32,033 nucleotides of DNA, from the NCBI GenBank assembly GCA_902388545.1, contig CABMPS010000001.1, positions 1 through 32,033 of the forward strand. The letters are read 5' to 3'. Both the position numbers and the translations under genes were made by a program. Under the pieces are notes generated by a model. The model was not told the origin of the DNA and ran no database searches. It saw only the letters and a program-made list of their open reading frames with translations. Source of the stretch: an uncultured Collinsella sp. (GTDB lineage: Bacteria; Actinomycetota; Coriobacteriia; Coriobacteriales; Coriobacteriaceae). The number at the start of each line of letters is the position of its first letter. The stretch's first letter is position 1. Below are positions 30,814-32,033 of this stretch, in pieces.

Positions 30814-30819
30814 TACAAT
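30814..30819 (+). promoter_or_regulatory. Putative -10 of the toxin-antitoxin operon
   Basis: TACAAT lies 27 bp before the antitoxin ATG. The small dyad TACC-GT-GGTA immediately overlaps it and could be the autoregulatory site. The -35 is weak. Confidence 0.45.
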
Positions 30820-30845
30820 TATGTCCCAACGCAAAGGAGGTACCT

Positions 30846-31112
30846 ATGTCCACCTGTGTGCCTGTCCGAGATATGAAGGACACCGCTGCATTTACCGCGC
30901 TTGTTGAGTCTGAGCGCGATGTCACCGTTACCAAGAACGGCTACGAGGCCATGCACTGCATCAGCAGCGACCAGTATCGTCTCATGCAAGACGAAATCGC
31001 CAAAGCCAAGCTGCTGTCTCGTATGATGCTGGCAGAAGACGAGATATCGCAAGGCGACTACAGCGACTACGACTCCTTCGCGACCGCGATACGAGACAAA
31101 TATGACCTATAA
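30846..31112 (+). CDS. Antitoxin, Phd/YefM family
   Basis: An 88-residue antitoxin that should bind and neutralise the toxin encoded next and repress the shared promoter. The N terminus VPVRDMKDTAAFTALVESERDVTVTKNGYEAMHCIS follows the Phd/YefM pattern (a short DNA-binding fold with T-K-N-G before the second half). The C terminus is acidic (AEDEISQGDYSDYDSF), typical of the toxin-binding tail. AAAGGAGG precedes the ATG at 30846; an in-frame upstream GTG at 30810 overlaps the promoter and is unlikely. It overlaps the toxin gene by 11 bp. Confidence 0.87.
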   Translation: MSTCVPVRDMKDTAAFTALVESERDVTVTKNGYEAMHCISSDQYRLMQDEIAKAKLLSRMMLAEDEISQGDYSDYDSFATAIRDKYDL

Positions 31113-31407
31113 CGTCGTAATACTCAAAAGCGCACGATATGAGTACGAGAGTATTGTCGGATACCTTGCTCAAATCCTCATGAATCCACGTGCAGCAGGC
31201 AATTTAGTTGCTGAGTTTGAATATCAGCTTGATCTGCTTCGCAAGCAGCCGCCCCTACGACCCCTCTCCCACATACGAGAGCTGGCGGCACGCAATTATC
31301 GATCGTTTCCCGTCAACAACTACGTGTGCCTTTACAAGTTTGAGCGCGAAACAATCTATATCGCCCACGTCTTTCACCAGTCACAGGACTACGCCCACCT
31401 AATCTAG
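31102..31407 (+). CDS. Toxin, RelE/ParE family
   Basis: A 101-residue protein of the RelE/ParE fold. Recognisable parts are the VVILKSARYEYESIVGYLAQ helix, the RELAARNYRSFPVNNYVCLYKFE core with Arg and Tyr, and the C-terminal IYIAHVFHQSQDYAHLI, the usual final strand and tail of this family. RelE members cut mRNA on the ribosome and ParE members poison DNA gyrase; the sequence does not settle which applies. The overlap with the antitoxin and the absence of its own ribosome site imply coupled translation. Confidence 0.87.
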   Translation: MTYNVVILKSARYEYESIVGYLAQILMNPRAAGNLVAEFEYQLDLLRKQPPLRPLSHIRELAARNYRSFPVNNYVCLYKFERETIYIAHVFHQSQDYAHLI

Positions 31408-31424
31408 TCCGGCAGCACGAGCTA

Positions 31425-31493
31425 GCAGATGACCTGCGTGTGCTCCTCGATGGCGGCGCGGTCCGCATCGGTAATACCCGGCTCAGCTTGCAC
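31425..31493 (-). pseudogene. Possible C-terminal gene remnant
   Basis: On the minus strand a 22-codon stretch ending at a TAG contains ITDADRAAIEEHTQVIC, which reads like the C terminus of a real protein. A stop codon lies directly upstream (31494-31496). No start or remaining body is visible, so it may be the tail of a deleted gene. I cannot name the parent. Confidence 0.25.
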
Positions 31494-31523
31494 TCACATA
31501 TCATAATAAAGCCCAAACGAAAC

Positions 31524-31556
31524 ACGGTCCTGCGGTTCAATGGGCCACAGGACCGT
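31524..31556 (-). terminator. Hairpin after the DUF4143 gene
   Basis: ACGGTCCTGCGG (31524-31535) pairs with CCACAGGACCGT (31545-31556) with one mismatch, 11 bp after the stop codon. The T-run on the minus strand is poor. Confidence 0.55.
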
Positions 31557-31566
31557 ATGCCGTCGG

Positions 31567-32033
31567 TCAGATAAAGATCGTCATATACAGAGGTAGATAT
31601 ACCCTATGCCCTTCAGCCCTGAGCTGTTTTGGGTGAAGAACTATCTCTTCTCCGACTCGTCGTTCGAATCGTCTGCCAAAATCGTCAAGCGAGATTGTTG
31701 AATACGATTTGGAAGATTTAACCTCAACAGGAGTGACCCGCGGTTTTCCAGCCGCATCTTCAAAGCCGCGCGATACAAGAAAATCAATCTCACGCGTTCT
31801 GGGCCGACTCCCCTCCGTTTTGGAAGGCTCCTGCCAGCTGTAATAAAAAAGCGAATGCCCCAGACTCTTAAGCTGCTGCGCCACGATGTTCTCGATCAGC
31901 ATTCCTTTATTAATTGAAATTCTTCCAAATTGAATGTCTCTATGGACGTCCATAAGGTCCGGACCATCATCAAACGCCAAGCTCACGAGCAATCCCGTAT
32001 CCGCCATATAGCATTTAAGCGAAGACGCGTCCT
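31567..32033 (-). CDS. AAA ATPase with DUF4143 domain, C-terminal part
   Basis: The 3' part of a gene running off the right edge; about 155 residues are visible and the frame is open to base 32033. The start of this segment, LKCYMADTGLLVSL, corresponds to the FYLLDTGLL motif of DUF4143 proteins. GMLIENIVAQQLKSLG and the nuclease-like pattern EIDFLV...PVEVKSS follow. Full-length relatives are about 400-440 residues with an N-terminal P-loop ATPase domain that would lie outside the window. Their function is poorly defined; many sit near mobile or defence genes. An internal ATG at 32007 is not the true start. Confidence 0.8.
   Translation of the reverse strand, partial: DASSLKCYMADTGLLVSLAFDDGPDLMDVHRDIQFGRISINKGMLIENIVAQQLKSLGHSLFYYSWQEPSKTEGSRPRTREIDFLVSRGFEDAAGKPRVTPVEVKSSKSYSTISLDDFGRRFERRVGEEIVLHPKQLRAEGHRVYLPLYMTIFI

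Overview
The window looks like a chromosomal carbohydrate-utilisation region from a gut actinobacterium of the class Coriobacteriia, most likely Collinsella or a close relative. The basis is the GC-rich coding sequence, Shine-Dalgarno starts, the combination of lactose-PTS, tagatose-6-phosphate and Leloir genes, and many LacI-family repressors. This assignment is inference from gene content; no marker gene such as 16S rRNA is present.

Layout. 1-4254: the 5' part of an agmatine deiminase gene, cut by the window edge, then a Bce/Vex-type ABC transporter (ATPase and FtsX-like permease), all on the minus strand. 4403-5389: an unusual NUDIX-Vsr fusion. 5878-7496: an AraC-type regulator followed by a HAD phosphatase. 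7819-11043: a class II aldolase gene divergent from a DeoR-family regulator, then a flavodiiron-type protein. 11173-15367: a GalR-like LacI repressor divergent from galK-galT, whose reading frames overlap. 15609-18873: lacC, lacX, lacB and lacA on the minus strand (tagatose-6-phosphate pathway). 19183-20214: a multi-pass membrane protein of unknown function. 20528-30629: lacF (the only lactose-type IIA) and two parallel cassettes, each with a divergent LacI repressor, a PTS IICB (lacE) and a 6-phospho-beta-galactosidase (lacG). 30846-31407: a Phd/YefM-RelE/ParE toxin-antitoxin pair. 31425-32033: a short gene remnant and the C-terminal part of a DUF4143-type ATPase.

How it works together. Lactose (or related beta-galactosides) would enter through either LacE with the shared LacF and be split by LacG. 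Galactose-6-phosphate would pass through LacAB and LacC to tagatose-1,6-bisphosphate. No lacD lies in the window, and the class II aldolase at 7819 is the local candidate for the last step. Free galactose would use LacX (mutarotase), GalK and GalT. Each LacI-type repressor faces its target across an intergenic region that holds its own version of a 14-bp LacI-family operator. A second motif, ACCGTTCAC, is shared by the gal, lacF and both lacE control regions, which suggests one additional common regulator.

The least explained material is intergenic. There is a family of long inverted repeats (arms near TTTGTCTCGATCTGTAAC, loop 25-27 bp) at three places, twice as a conserved two-hairpin composite. 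A 137-nt element with a cUUCGg hairpin lies downstream of the ABC transporter. A long hairpin of about 100 nt lies inside the lac operon, and several large palindromes or repeats lie at 7523-7785, 15461-15586 and 20330-20454. No tRNA, rRNA, CRISPR array or complete insertion sequence was seen.
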